Made by a program: the position numbers and the translations under genes. A stretch of DNA of 64,000 nt, taken from M3007 sp040397785. Its GTDB lineage: Bacteria; Bacteroidota; Bacteroidia; Chitinophagales; Saprospiraceae. Of the stretch, positions 1-8,289 are shown piece by piece. Numbering within the stretch: position 1 is the first letter of the stretch; the number at the start of each line of letters is the position of its first letter. The DNA is taken from assembly GCA_040397785.1 (NCBI GenBank), contig JBBAVI010000012.1:1-64000 (forward strand), given 5' to 3'. The notes beneath the pieces are model-generated. The model was not told where the DNA came from. It was given only the letters and a program-made list of their open reading frames with translations, and did no database searches.

Positions 1-1075
1 AGGATTGGCCAGAGTTGTTGCCCGTGGCACTTGCGCGTACGTACAGGCGCTGCGCGGGAAGGCTTTTTCCTTCATAATTGGCAGCAATTGCCGGTTTTTT
101 CCTGCGAACGCCTTTTGTTTTTAAGATTTCGAGGGCTTTTATACGGTCTAAATCAGTCAAATTTGGCAAACCTAATACTGGATATTCCAAGGGCTCAGCG
201 CTCCATCCGGTATTTTCAAGAATTTGATGATCCAAACGGAAATCCCATTGATTATTGGTGCTTAACACCTTAAAAGTCAGGTAAAAAAGGATCGTTCCAG
301 GCTTAATGCGTTCATCTATTTGCTGAAAAGGATACCACACTACACGAATTGCCCCTTCCTGCACCTGCGATAACCCCACGTTGGACGCCCTGAAATTGGA
401 TAAATCACCCGCTTCAGTACGGATCAATTCCATTTGTGCTGGATCAAAACGCAAGCCTAATTGTATGGCTTCCAACGTAATTGTACCTGTATAAATCAGG
501 GGAACCGTCAAGGTGTCACCTTGTTCAGCCGCCGGTATATTCCAGGAGACCACCGAGGTAGGGTTACTGCCACCATTTGCTGTTTCATATTTTGGACAAT
601 CGCCCAAGGCTCCTAAACGCATGGGAACATGGTAATTGGGCCGCATCGCCGTTGAACTGTCCGCATCAGAAATGTCAAAAGGTTCGAAAAAAGGGTTTAG
701 CGGTGTTTCAAAAACAAAATCGGCAGGAACATAACGAATCGGCTGTGCTTTCGGATAAAGGGTAGGTTCGCCTAATACCAGTTTTTGTAATAAAGACAGG
801 TCATAACTGGTTATAGAATTGCTTTTGTTGATGTCCGCAGCAATGATTTTATAAGGCGTTTCCAGGTTTTTCGCCCCCTGTATATGTTTGCTGAGTAGCA
901 ATAAATCGTAGGTAGAAATGAGCGACTCCGGTTCGGCATTAAGCAGCGTTGGCGCTGTTTGAGCGGGTGACGCTTGGGAAACTTCTTGGGCTTGTAGTGG
1001 ATTTGGAAATATCAGCCAAATGCATATGTCAAAAAATACAAGGCACCATTGGATGTTGCGTACTGTTTTTTTCAT
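1..1075 (-). CDS. Secreted protein with dockerin-like and cohesin-like domains (3' end outside window)
   Basis: Reading leftwards from the ATG at 1073-1075, the frame stays open to the window edge, so the C-terminus is missing. The product starts MKKTVRN, followed by a hydrophobic stretch ending LQAQ, a typical Bacteroidota signal peptide. Residues about 50-105 hold two EF-hand-like dockerin repeats (ISTYDLLLLSKHI and ADINKSNSITSYDLSLLQKL). Residues about 170-290 look like a cohesin fold (VSWNIPAAEQGDTLTVPLIY, then LGLRFDPAQMELI). The last visible residues, YVRASATGNNSGQ, resemble the opening strand of a right-handed parallel beta-helix. It is probably a large cell-surface or exported protein. 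In Bacteroidota such dockerin/cohesin pairs are usually adhesin modules rather than cellulosomes. The next minus-strand gene upstream is separated by a perfect hairpin. The family of the missing C-terminal half is unknown. Confidence 0.75.
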   Translation of the reverse strand, partial: MKKTVRNIQWCLVFFDICIWLIFPNPLQAQEVSQASPAQTAPTLLNAEPESLISTYDLLLLSKHIQGAKNLETPYKIIAADINKSNSITSYDLSLLQKLVLGEPTLYPKAQPIRYVPADFVFETPLNPFFEPFDISDADSSTAMRPNYHVPMRLGALGDCPKYETANGGSNPTSVVSWNIPAAEQGDTLTVPLIYTGTITLEAIQLGLRFDPAQMELIRTEAGDLSNFRASNVGLSQVQEGAIRVVWYPFQQIDERIKPGTILFYLTFKVLSTNNQWDFRLDHQILENTGWSAEPLEYPVLGLPNLTDLDRIKALEILKTKGVRRKKPAIAANYEGKSLPAQRLYVRASATGNNSGQS

Positions 1076-1261
1076 GGGGATGGGTGTGTTTTACTTTTGA
1101 ATTAAAGTTTGTTTATATAAAGGAGCGTTAGTCACCGCGCATCTGTTGCGGTTTACAAATAACAAAAACAAAGATAAATTTTTTGAATAGACAGGCTGCC
1201 AGCAATCAGCAACTTTAACTAATCCTGGCAAAACTTAACCCTGGCTTTACAAAACTAAAAA

Positions 1262-1310
1262 CATGCGTCATTCCGAATTTCGGTATCACTAAAATTCGGA
1301 ATGACGCATG
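1262..1310. terminator. Perfect 19-bp inverted repeat (hairpin)
   Basis: Arms 1262-1280 and 1292-1310 are exact reverse complements around an 11-nt loop. The hairpin lies just downstream of the minus-strand gene ending at 1328, so it can act as its terminator, although no long T-run follows. The arm core GCGTCATTCC recurs in another hairpin at 29780-29812, suggesting a dispersed palindromic repeat family. Confidence 0.7.
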
Positions 1311-1327
1311 GTTGCGCCCATGGAAAA

Positions 1328-3649
1328 TCAAGGCATTTTAACCACTTTACACCCACCCGAAGCCGTACCGCCTCGCAATAAAACGTAATACACCCCACTA
1401 GCACCCTCCACCCGAAGATCCATTTGCTGTTTACCCGCCGAATAAAACCCACTTTGCGTTTGCACCAATTTCCCTTGAGCATCAAACACTTGCACCGTAA
1501 TTTGATCTGGTTCAGGTAGATAGAAACTTATTTGCGTTTGATCCTGCAACGGATTGGGCCGTGCAACCAGATTAAATGTGGATGTTGCAAGGGCGGCTAA
1601 AGTGCTTACCGTTGAATCAAATGGAATCGTAAAAGCGGTATTACAAGTAGCGGTATTGCCACAGCCATCGTTTACCCGCCAAAAAATCTGATGCGCGCCC
1701 GGGGGTAATTGGGCCGGAATTCTTTCCCCTGGATTCGCGGTGGAGTACCAACAAAGATCAAAAATGCGGCTGCTGTCTTTCACAACCGATTGAATGCCAA
1801 ATAAATAACGCGCATTGTTTGGCACCGGCCGCTGATCAAAGTACCGCAACTCCCCCGCACCGTTCAGGTTGTTGTACAGCACCGTACCGGCTTGATTCGC
1901 ATTCGCGATGTTGTAACTGGTTTCTGGCGTCCCATCCTGATCAAGATCCAACAACAATTGTATATTCGGAATCAAATCGATCCCGCTGCAATTATCGGAT
2001 GCCGTAGTGGGCAAACTTACGGGGACTTCCGGCAAGTCCTGACTGCCACTCGAATGGTCCAACCAGCCGGCTGCATTCCAGAAAAGTGGTGAATTCGGGG
2101 TGGTATCCAGCACAATTTGCTCATCCACGGCACATTCAGAAATGACGGGATCCACCAAATCCGATAAACGAAGAAACTGTTTGTAATTGTAAAAATTAGG
2201 TGCAGCACTCCAATAGGTACTGAAATTGGTTGTTCCCGTGTCGGTGGGTTTCACTTTGACAATACTGGGTGCCCAGGGCGCGAGCATGTCGATTGGTGCG
2301 ACGGTTGGTCCAGGCCTATTTGAAGGATGTACCTGAATCGCATTTGGGGTTGGATTGGGCACCTGTACGCCTAATTGTTGCAAATCAAGTGTGTTCTCGT
2401 TGTAAATAATCCAATTTCGGTTAATGCTCTGACAGAACGTAGAACCCACTAAAATTTCATCCTGGTAGTTCATTTTGATCGGTAAACCAAAGGGATTCAA
2501 CAGGATTGGAGCACCCGCATTAACACTGTTCAGGCATAAATTTGCAAATACATCATCCGGAAACCGAACGACAACCCCGGCAAATTCAGCCAAAGGATGA
2601 CTGCCTTTTATAATGAGTAAAACCGTGTCCTGGCGTTTGTTGCCACATCCATCCGTAATTTCCCAGATCAATTTGTGGTACCCGGGCGGCAATTGTGGCG
2701 CAACAAAATCCTGTGGCGCAGATAAACTTACCCAGGCAACTTTTGCAAAATGACCGGTATCGGTATTTATTTCTTGCAACGTAAAGCGGTATTGCTGGTC
2801 GAGCGCAACGTTTCGAACATCAAATGCACGCAATTCTCCGCTATTGTATGGATCTTGTTCATTGCCATAGCGCAAAAAGCCAGCTGGAATATTGCCCTGA
2901 TCGGGTCGAATGACCGTCCTTTGAAAACCGTATCCATCCAAATCCAGCCACAATTGATACGAAATTTGCAATCCAAAGCAATCAAAATTATCCTTAGCAA
3001 AAATGCTTAAATCTACAGCGCCTTCTTCCAAATCATTCAGCCCATTGAAAGGATCTGTCCAGTAGGAAGCACGCCAAAAGTTTGGATCATTGGCGCTTGT
3101 ATCCTGCGTGGTGACCACTTTGTATAAAGTGTCTTTTATGGTAGGAGCAAGTGTGTCAATAATATAAATATACTGGGTTCCAGTATAACAATTCGCTGTA
3201 TCTGACCAAAAAGTGCTGTAAACCGTAGGAAAGGTGTCACCTGGCAACACCACTTCACTTGCTTTCCAGGGCCCGCTGGCCGTATCGGACGAAACAATCA
3301 TGCCCGGATATTGGGCCGGATCAAGGGTCGGGTTGTTCGCAGGAAGCACATTGGGGATGTGTATGCAGGGTTTTGCAGGGTTATAGGTCGCTGGGTTGTA
3401 AACCTTCCATTGCCGATCTATCCGAAAACAGGCATAAGGCTGCAACACCGCAAATATTTCGTCATCATAACTTGCTTGCAATAATAAATTACCCGGATTG
3501 TAATAACCAGGCGCCCCGGTGGTATTCAAATCTTGTTGCGTACACCGATCAATCGGAATATCATCCGGGAATCGGACAAAATAATTGGATTGGGAAAACA
3601 GAAATGAAGTGCCCAAAAACGTAAAAACCAAGGTAAAAAGGGATCTCAT
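1328..3649 (-). CDS. Secreted two-repeat protein with T9SS C-terminal sorting domain
   Basis: A 773-residue protein. The frame is open up to 3799, but the ATG at 3647-3649 starts a clear signal peptide (MRSLFTLVFTFLGTSFLFSQ) and avoids overlapping the ung gene region, so it was chosen. The mature part is an internal duplication. One unit starts FVRFPDDIPIDRC, and a second, about 380 residues later, starts VVRFPDDVFANLC. Each unit ends near a DGCGN motif, as in HYR/Ig-like extracellular modules. The last ~80 residues (ARPNPLQDQTQISFYLP, then VQVFDAQGKLV, ending KVVKMP) are a type IX secretion sorting domain. Such proteins cross the outer membrane through the PorSS/T9SS and are released or anchored to the surface. 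The role of the two repeats is not known. Cysteines in equivalent places suggest disulphides. Confidence 0.85.
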   Translation of the reverse strand: MRSLFTLVFTFLGTSFLFSQSNYFVRFPDDIPIDRCTQQDLNTTGAPGYYNPGNLLLQASYDDEIFAVLQPYACFRIDRQWKVYNPATYNPAKPCIHIPNVLPANNPTLDPAQYPGMIVSSDTASGPWKASEVVLPGDTFPTVYSTFWSDTANCYTGTQYIYIIDTLAPTIKDTLYKVVTTQDTSANDPNFWRASYWTDPFNGLNDLEEGAVDLSIFAKDNFDCFGLQISYQLWLDLDGYGFQRTVIRPDQGNIPAGFLRYGNEQDPYNSGELRAFDVRNVALDQQYRFTLQEINTDTGHFAKVAWVSLSAPQDFVAPQLPPGYHKLIWEITDGCGNKRQDTVLLIIKGSHPLAEFAGVVVRFPDDVFANLCLNSVNAGAPILLNPFGLPIKMNYQDEILVGSTFCQSINRNWIIYNENTLDLQQLGVQVPNPTPNAIQVHPSNRPGPTVAPIDMLAPWAPSIVKVKPTDTGTTNFSTYWSAAPNFYNYKQFLRLSDLVDPVISECAVDEQIVLDTTPNSPLFWNAAGWLDHSSGSQDLPEVPVSLPTTASDNCSGIDLIPNIQLLLDLDQDGTPETSYNIANANQAGTVLYNNLNGAGELRYFDQRPVPNNARYLFGIQSVVKDSSRIFDLCWYSTANPGERIPAQLPPGAHQIFWRVNDGCGNTATCNTAFTIPFDSTVSTLAALATSTFNLVARPNPLQDQTQISFYLPEPDQITVQVFDAQGKLVQTQSGFYSAGKQQMDLRVEGASGVYYVLLRGGTASGGCKVVKMP

Positions 3650-3728
3650 GGGTTCAAATTTTAATTCAGCGAAAAAGGGGGAATCATTTTGTAAAGTTAC
3701 CGCTATTTTGCAGCCAAATCTATACCAT

Positions 3729-4415
3729 ATGCCCGAAAATGTCAACAATGTACAAATAGAACCCAGCTGGAAAGCTGCCCTGGAAGCCGAATTCTCCAAA
3801 CCTTATTTTGGGGAGATTAGACAGTTTTTATTGGCCGAAAAAGGAGCCGGGAAAGTAGTTTTTCCGCCGGGGTCGCTCATTTTCAATGCATTCAATATAA
3901 CGCCGTTCGATCAGGTGAAAGTGGTTATCCTGGGCCAGGATCCTTACCACAACCCTGGGGAGGCGATGGGACTTAGTTTTTCCGTACCCAAGGGAAAGCG
4001 CACGCCCCCCTCTTTGGTCAATATTTATAAAGAAATCAACCGGGATTTGGGCTTACCCATACCCAACCACGGCGACCTCACCCCTTGGGCCGAACAAGGC
4101 GTGCTCCTGCTCAATGCCATGCTTACGGTCGAATCCGGCAAACCAGCATCGCACCAAAAGATTGGTTGGCAGCAATTTACAGATGCGGTCATTCAAAAGT
4201 TGTCGGAAAAACGGGAAGGCCTGGTGTTTATGCTTTGGGGTAATTTTGCCAAAGGGAAAAAAGCGCTGATTGACACATCCAAGCATACGGTATTAGAATC
4301 TGCCCATCCATCGCCGCTTGCGGGCAATGCATTTCAGGGATGTGGGCATTTTTCGCAGGCAAATGCCGCACTGGAACAACAACATTTAGTGTCCATCAAC
4401 TGGAGCCTGATTTAA
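3729..4415 (+). CDS. ung: Uracil-DNA glycosylase, family 1
   Basis: A 228-residue protein, the usual length for the family. It removes uracil from DNA after cytosine deamination or dUMP misincorporation, starting base-excision repair. The water-activating motif GQDPYH is at residues 69-74 (catalytic Asp71), the uracil-pocket region LLLNAMLTVESGKPASH follows, and the DNA-intercalation loop HPSPLA lies near residue 190. The frame is open upstream to 3585, but the ATG at 3729 gives the family-typical N-terminus and was preferred. The gene is divergent from the secreted protein gene starting at 3649. Its TAA stop (4413-4415) lies 1 nt before a palindromic repeat element that probably ends transcription. 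An imperfect -7-like TATTTTG lies about 18 nt upstream. Confidence 0.97.
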   Translation: MPENVNNVQIEPSWKAALEAEFSKPYFGEIRQFLLAEKGAGKVVFPPGSLIFNAFNITPFDQVKVVILGQDPYHNPGEAMGLSFSVPKGKRTPPSLVNIYKEINRDLGLPIPNHGDLTPWAEQGVLLLNAMLTVESGKPASHQKIGWQQFTDAVIQKLSEKREGLVFMLWGNFAKGKKALIDTSKHTVLESAHPSPLAGNAFQGCGHFSQANAALEQQHLVSINWSLI

Positions 4416-4416
4416 T

Positions 4417-4578
4417 AGACTTGTTGCGGTGGGGAGTAAAACGACAAAAACAGTCCATTTTTTGGTCTTCAAGGCTTTTTTTCTTGTGCGTAGCAGCGCT
4501 ACGGACAAGAAAAAAAACGCAGAAGGGCGGAAAATGGGCGTTTTTACGTCGTTTTCAACTTCCCACCGCAACAAGTCT
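4417..4578. repeat. Palindromic MITE-like element between convergent genes
   Basis: The 162-bp stretch is an imperfect palindrome centred near 4497. The terminal 17 bp (4417-4433 and 4562-4578) are exact inverted repeats. Further inside, the pair TAAAACGAC/GTCGTTTT matches, and the centre is a second stem (CTTGTGCGTAGC against GCTACGGACAAG) flanked by T-rich and A-rich runs. The left end begins 1 nt after the ung stop codon, and the right end contributes two bases to the TAG stop of the glycosyltransferase gene. The 21 nt at the right end (4558-4578) recur exactly, in inverted orientation, at 61027-61047. It encodes no transposase. It could be a non-autonomous transposable repeat that now serves as a bidirectional terminator. 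Confidence 0.75.
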
Positions 4579-5806
4579 AATAACCAGGTACCAGTTGTTT
4601 GGAATAGCGGGGAGCCCATTCCAGGCGCTTTGCAGCAAGGCTATGTTCGGTGACGTCACTTACGATGGTGAGATATTGTTGGTCGACCAATTGATGGTTA
4701 AACTGCCGTTTTGCCTTTATTCGGCCATAATTGCCCATTTTGAGTTGGGTTTTACGCGGCATTTTACAACAAGTTACAAATGTTTCAGTCAAAGCCTTGG
4801 AGTCCCGAACAGGTACCAAAAAGCCATTGATATGGTGGTCTACGGCCTGTCTGCATCCTGCCACATCCGAGGTGATAATCGGGCGCGCCATAGACATGGC
4901 TTCCAGTAAGGTGCGCGACAAACCTTCGCGGTAAGAAGGTAATACAATCCAGTCAGCATCAGCAATATAAGGCCGCACATCATTTACCGCACCCAAATAT
5001 TGAATGGTCCCACTTCTGATCCATGCTTCTAATGCTGCCTGGTGTACATGTGCCGGATTACCATGATCCAGCATACCCAGAATTTGAAATTTCGCCTCCG
5101 GAAAATCCTCCAAAACCGCTTCAGCCGCTTGTACAAACTCGTATAAACCTTTGTCGTACAACAACCTGCCAATAAATGTAAATACGGGTTGGGTGTTTAT
5201 TTTGCTTTTACGGCGGGGCGCGTACTCTTCCAGGTTAATGCCACAACCGCTTACGACGGCTGTCTTTGATCGGGAAACAATACCTGCCTCAATCAATAAC
5301 TCCTGATCATCCGCATTTTCAAGCAGCACTTTGTCGGCAAACCAAAATGAAATCGTGTATAAAAAACGCACGATGCGGCCCACTAAATTTCGATGTAAAA
5401 ACGAATATCCCAAACCGGTTACCACACAAAGGGAATGCACACGTGCCAGGACAGCCCCCAAATTGCCAAATACATTGGGTTGAACGCCAAAATGGATTAC
5501 CAGCGCGGGCCGATGTTGTCGATACACCTGATAAAACTCCCATAACATGCGCCAGCACTGGATTGGGTTAGTAGAATTGCGGGTGAAATGATGTAATGCG
5601 TGGTGCTCAACACCGGTCATTTCCTTTAAAGGTTGTACCGCCGCGTCACTGGGAGCTACAACCATCACCCGATATCCCGCATTTTGCAACGATTGAATTA
5701 AGGATAACCGGTAATGAAAAATGGTCCAGGTCAAATTCGCGACCAGAATAACCAAAGGCTTTTCTGAGGTTTTGAAATTCGTTTTACGAAAAAAGGTAGA
5801 ATACAT
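4577..5806 (-). CDS. Glycosyltransferase family 4
   Basis: A 409-residue GT-B fold enzyme, likely adding a sugar to an envelope polysaccharide or LPS precursor at the inner membrane. The N-terminal acceptor domain begins LVILVANLTWTIFHYRL. The C-terminal donor domain carries FTFIGRLLYDKGLYEFVQAA and the nucleotide-sugar motif PSYREGLSRTLLEAMSMARP, with the E-x7-E pair characteristic of GT4. The frame is open to 5920, but the ATG at 5804-5806 (MYSTFFRK) follows AGGAAAAGT, a reasonable ribosome site, and was chosen. Donor and acceptor cannot be told from sequence. The closest known types are capsule/O-antigen sugar transferases. The stop codon overlaps the end of the palindromic element at 4417-4578. 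A -7 box lies at 5950-5957. Confidence 0.9.
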   Translation of the reverse strand: MYSTFFRKTNFKTSEKPLVILVANLTWTIFHYRLSLIQSLQNAGYRVMVVAPSDAAVQPLKEMTGVEHHALHHFTRNSTNPIQCWRMLWEFYQVYRQHRPALVIHFGVQPNVFGNLGAVLARVHSLCVVTGLGYSFLHRNLVGRIVRFLYTISFWFADKVLLENADDQELLIEAGIVSRSKTAVVSGCGINLEEYAPRRKSKINTQPVFTFIGRLLYDKGLYEFVQAAEAVLEDFPEAKFQILGMLDHGNPAHVHQAALEAWIRSGTIQYLGAVNDVRPYIADADWIVLPSYREGLSRTLLEAMSMARPIITSDVAGCRQAVDHHINGFLVPVRDSKALTETFVTCCKMPRKTQLKMGNYGRIKAKRQFNHQLVDQQYLTIVSDVTEHSLAAKRLEWAPRYSKQLVPGY

Positions 5807-6155
5807 ACTTTTCCTACTGTGCACGGTGGTCCGGCACATGTGTGTACATGTGAGTGTTTGCAGAATGTCAGAAAAGCGATATTGAAGCGGTACCCCAGGG
5901 ATTATTGGGAGTAAAGGCAAGCAAAATGCAAGGATTAATAATACAAACGCAAAGATACCGTCTTGGTTTGCGCATCCCCTAGCACTTCACAAATTCTTAA
6001 TATTGGGGGTACCTGCTTGTGTAGTAAAACAAGCATTTGCATTGAGCGTAAAAGCAATACTAAAACATTAGTTTAGTGTGTATATTGTTGATTATAAATA
6101 TTTTAAAAAGTGTAAATAAAAAAAACTTGTTAATTCGTAATTAAAAATTGGTATT
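5807..6155. other. Gene-free stretch upstream of the glycosyltransferase gene
   Basis: No coding frame is credible here. It contains a minus-strand -7 box (TATCTTTG, reading 5957 to 5950), which gives the glycosyltransferase gene a leader of roughly 140 nt. The segment 6050-6155 is strongly A/T-rich. Nothing else was recognised. Confidence 0.5.
5950..5957 (-). promoter_or_regulatory. -7 promoter box for the glycosyltransferase gene
   Basis: TATCTTTG on the minus strand, an exact match to the Bacteroidota -7 consensus TAnnTTTG. No clear -33 TTTG was found at the expected distance. Confidence 0.5.
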
Positions 6156-6695
6156 TTACAATTGCATCACCTTGGCTTTGCGTACAAGTTCCCAAACTAC
6201 GATTCCGGCAGCTACTGCAACATTGAGGGAATGCTTGGATCCAAATTGTGGGATTTCAATGGCCCCATCGCATTGTGCCAGCACTTGGTCGCTTACACCC
6301 TCTACTTCATTGCCCAACACCAAGGCACAAGGTAAAAAAGCAGGGGCGTCAAATTCCTGCAACCATATTTTATCCGTAGTTTGTTCGACTGCAAAAATCC
6401 GGTATCCGCTTTTTTTAAGATCAGCAATGGCCTGCAGGGTGTCCGCAGTATAGGTCCAGGTTACCGTTTCTGTACTACCCAGGGCCGTTTTCAAAATCTC
6501 CCGGTGTGGGGGCTGCGCCGTAATACCGCACAATACCAAACCGGCTAATCCAAAGGCATCTGCGGTGCGAAAAATGGAGCCTACATTTAAGGCCGAACGA
6601 ATTTGATCCAGCACCAAAACCAATGGGAATTTTTCCATGGTACGAAAATCTTCGGGTGTCAGGCGACCCAGTTGCGCCATACTGCTCTTTTCCAT
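6156..6695 (-). CDS. SpoU/TrmH-family RNA 2'-O-methyltransferase
   Basis: A 179-residue SPOUT enzyme that methylates a ribose 2'-OH in tRNA or rRNA using S-adenosylmethionine. The three family motifs are present: NVGSIFRTADAFG (motif 1, with the catalytic Arg), LVLGNEVEGVS (motif 2), and IPQFGSKHSLNVAVAAG (motif 3), which form the trefoil knot. It lacks the N-terminal substrate-binding extension of TrmH or RlmB, so the target position is unclear. The start is uncertain. The ATG at 6693-6695 lies only 4 nt after a TACATTTG -7 box (6707 to 6700), implying a leaderless message, while the ATG at 6678-6680 (MAQLGRL) would leave a short leader. The gene is divergent from miaE, which has the same arrangement. 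Confidence 0.93.
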   Translation of the reverse strand: MEKSSMAQLGRLTPEDFRTMEKFPLVLVLDQIRSALNVGSIFRTADAFGLAGLVLCGITAQPPHREILKTALGSTETVTWTYTADTLQAIADLKKSGYRIFAVEQTTDKIWLQEFDAPAFLPCALVLGNEVEGVSDQVLAQCDGAIEIPQFGSKHSLNVAVAAGIVVWELVRKAKVMQL

Positions 6696-6788
6696 CCGGC
6701 AAATGTAGGTTTTTATGCACAATTGTAAAAAATGATCCACAAAGCGTTGTTCCTGGATTCAATAGTCGCTCAATTTGTCACAATGCTG

Positions 6789-6796
6789 TATTTTTG
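6789..6796 (+). promoter_or_regulatory. -7 promoter box abutting miaE
   Basis: TATTTTTG, followed by only four bases (CGGC) before the miaE ATG at 6801. This suggests a leaderless or nearly leaderless transcript. On the opposite strand TACATTTG (6707 to 6700) lies at the same distance from the start of the divergent methyltransferase gene. Confidence 0.5.
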
Positions 6797-6800
6797 CGGC

Positions 6801-7403
6801 ATGGATGCTTTGCAAAATACAAAATTAGGATTAAAACTCCCAACCGACCCGCGCTGGGTAAATCTTGCCGAAATGGACCTTGCTGAAATCCTGAGCGATC
6901 ATGCCTATTGTGAACAAAAAGCCACCACCGCCTGTATTACCTTGATACAGGCCTACCCGGATCGCACAGAACTGGTAGAGGCCTTAGCGCCCGTGGTTAC
7001 AGAAGAGTGGGGGCATTTTCGTATGGTGATTGCTGAATTGAAAAAGCGCAACCTTGAACTCGGTCGCCAGCGTAAAGATATGTATGTCAATGCTTTATTG
7101 GCCTTTCAGCACAAAGGAGGCACCCGCGATGAGGTGCTCATGGAGCGTTTACTCACCTGCGCGCTGATAGAAGCAAGAAGCGCTGAACGCTTTCGCTTAC
7201 TTTCTCTACACTGTTCCGACCATGCATTGCGCGGCTGGTACCATAAATTCATGGTATCAGAAACAGGGCATTACCGTATGTTTCTCGACCTTGCCGAATT
7301 GTACTTCGGAAAAGACCCGGTTTGGAAGCGTTGGCAGGAATTTCTTCAACACGAGGCTGAAATTATGCTACAACTCGACGTTCGGGGAGATCGCATGCAC
7401 TAA
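6801..7403 (+). CDS. miaE: tRNA-(ms2io6A37) hydroxylase, MiaE
   Basis: A 200-residue ferritin-like di-iron monooxygenase that hydroxylates the isopentenyl side chain of ms2i6A at position 37 of tRNAs reading UNN codons. The helical bundle shows the expected metal ligands: Glu in DHAYCEQKA, Glu and His in TEEWGHFRM, Glu in LIEARSAERF, and Glu and His in SETGHYRMF. The opening LGLKLPTDPRWVNLAEMDL is typical of MiaE, which supports the ATG at 6801 over upstream in-frame starts at 6732 and 6784. miaB, which makes the methylthio group of the substrate nucleoside, is also in this window (54896-56332). The end is 19 bp from the convergent AP2-domain gene. Confidence 0.95.
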   Translation: MDALQNTKLGLKLPTDPRWVNLAEMDLAEILSDHAYCEQKATTACITLIQAYPDRTELVEALAPVVTEEWGHFRMVIAELKKRNLELGRQRKDMYVNALLAFQHKGGTRDEVLMERLLTCALIEARSAERFRLLSLHCSDHALRGWYHKFMVSETGHYRMFLDLAELYFGKDPVWKRWQEFLQHEAEIMLQLDVRGDRMH

Positions 7404-7422
7404 CAAGGAGGTAAAATTTTGA

Positions 7423-7959
7423 TTACCAGCCTTTTACCTTGTTGACTTTGCCTTCCTCGCCGTACATTTCTTTGGAGATCTTGTTGTAAGCAACCGCCGC
7501 CTCTTCTGCCGTATCGAACATACCAATGTGGATGGACTTGCCGCCCACAGAAATAACGGCCCGGTATCGGTTGTGTTCTTGATAAACACCCGTATAGCCT
7601 GTTTTACTGCTGGTTTTGCGTTGCCGACTGGCAGCAGCCCGCGTTCGATAAAGAATATTCTCCACCCGGCAATCTAACTTGTCCCCGTTTTTTGCGCCCA
7701 CGAGTCGCTGGACTCCATTTTTGTTGCCAGCAAGGTACTTTTCAGCAATCATTTTGTGCAAATAAAGGGTTTCAGTTTTATAACCGCCTTCAGCCCGTTT
7801 CCATGTTTTCTGAAAAACCACGCAGCCACTAGAGTGCTTACGCAAATTGTTGATAAATTCAATTTTGTTTAGGTAGAGATCGGTGGTGAGCCACTCGTAG
7901 ACATAGTCGTCAATCAACACCATGTCTTCGGCGTTTTTTAGTTTGACTTTGTAAATCAC
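7423..7959 (-). CDS. AP2-domain protein with homing-endonuclease-like N-terminus
   Basis: A 178-residue protein starting at GTG (7957-7959); an internal ATG at 7921-7923 is an alternative. The C-terminal ~55 residues (TGYTGVYQEHNRYRAVISVG, then HIGMFDTAEEAAVAYNK) are a clear AP2/ERF DNA-binding domain. The N-terminal part contains LYLHKMIAEKYL and GDKLDCRVENILYRTRA. It resembles the degenerate HNH region of phage-type HNH-AP2 endonucleases, where NGDKLDNR-x-NL is typical, but the zinc-binding cysteines and a complete HNH triad are not evident. It could be a mobile homing endonuclease or a domesticated DNA-binding regulator. It sits alone between miaE and the GH13-like gene, with no repeats or intron around it. 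Confidence 0.75.
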   Translation of the reverse strand: MIYKVKLKNAEDMVLIDDYVYEWLTTDLYLNKIEFINNLRKHSSGCVVFQKTWKRAEGGYKTETLYLHKMIAEKYLAGNKNGVQRLVGAKNGDKLDCRVENILYRTRAAASRQRKTSSKTGYTGVYQEHNRYRAVISVGGKSIHIGMFDTAEEAAVAYNKISKEMYGEEGKVNKVKGW

Positions 7960-8289
7960 AGCTTTAGATTGTTGTTCAAGTTTTCAGGTTCACCCTGATG
8001 GGTGTCAATTCAAGGAGGATTAAAAAAACAGTTGTATCTTAAATTTTAAGATATATATTCGTTTTAACGCATAAAGACTTTACTTTCAGGGGAGATGTAA
8101 GGCCTTCACAACAAATATACCTAAAATTCAAGATTAACCTGCTTCAAATTTGATGAAATACTGTTTTGCAACAATTTCTTCTTGGGGGGTAAAGGTATTA
8201 CTACGATTTGTTTTTACCTTGGCGTTTATGTTAAAATGTAGATTCTAACCGAATTTTAATATTTAAATGCTTCAAACTCGCTTTGTCAC
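7960..8289. other. A/T-rich divergent promoter region
   Basis: No gene recognised. The stretch separates the divergent AP2-domain and GH13-like genes and must carry both promoters. The run TTTTTACCTTGGCG near 8210-8222 resembles a -7 box with one mismatch, but none matches the consensus exactly. No significant hairpin was seen. Confidence 0.4.

Noticed and set aside
3650..3799. Long N-terminal extension of the T9SS protein, overlapping ung
   Set aside because: Would precede a perfect signal peptide and cover the start region of the divergent ung gene.
4340..4909. A 189-residue plus-strand frame through the palindromic element
   Set aside because: It runs through the ung end, the repeat and the antisense of the glycosyltransferase; no coherent product.
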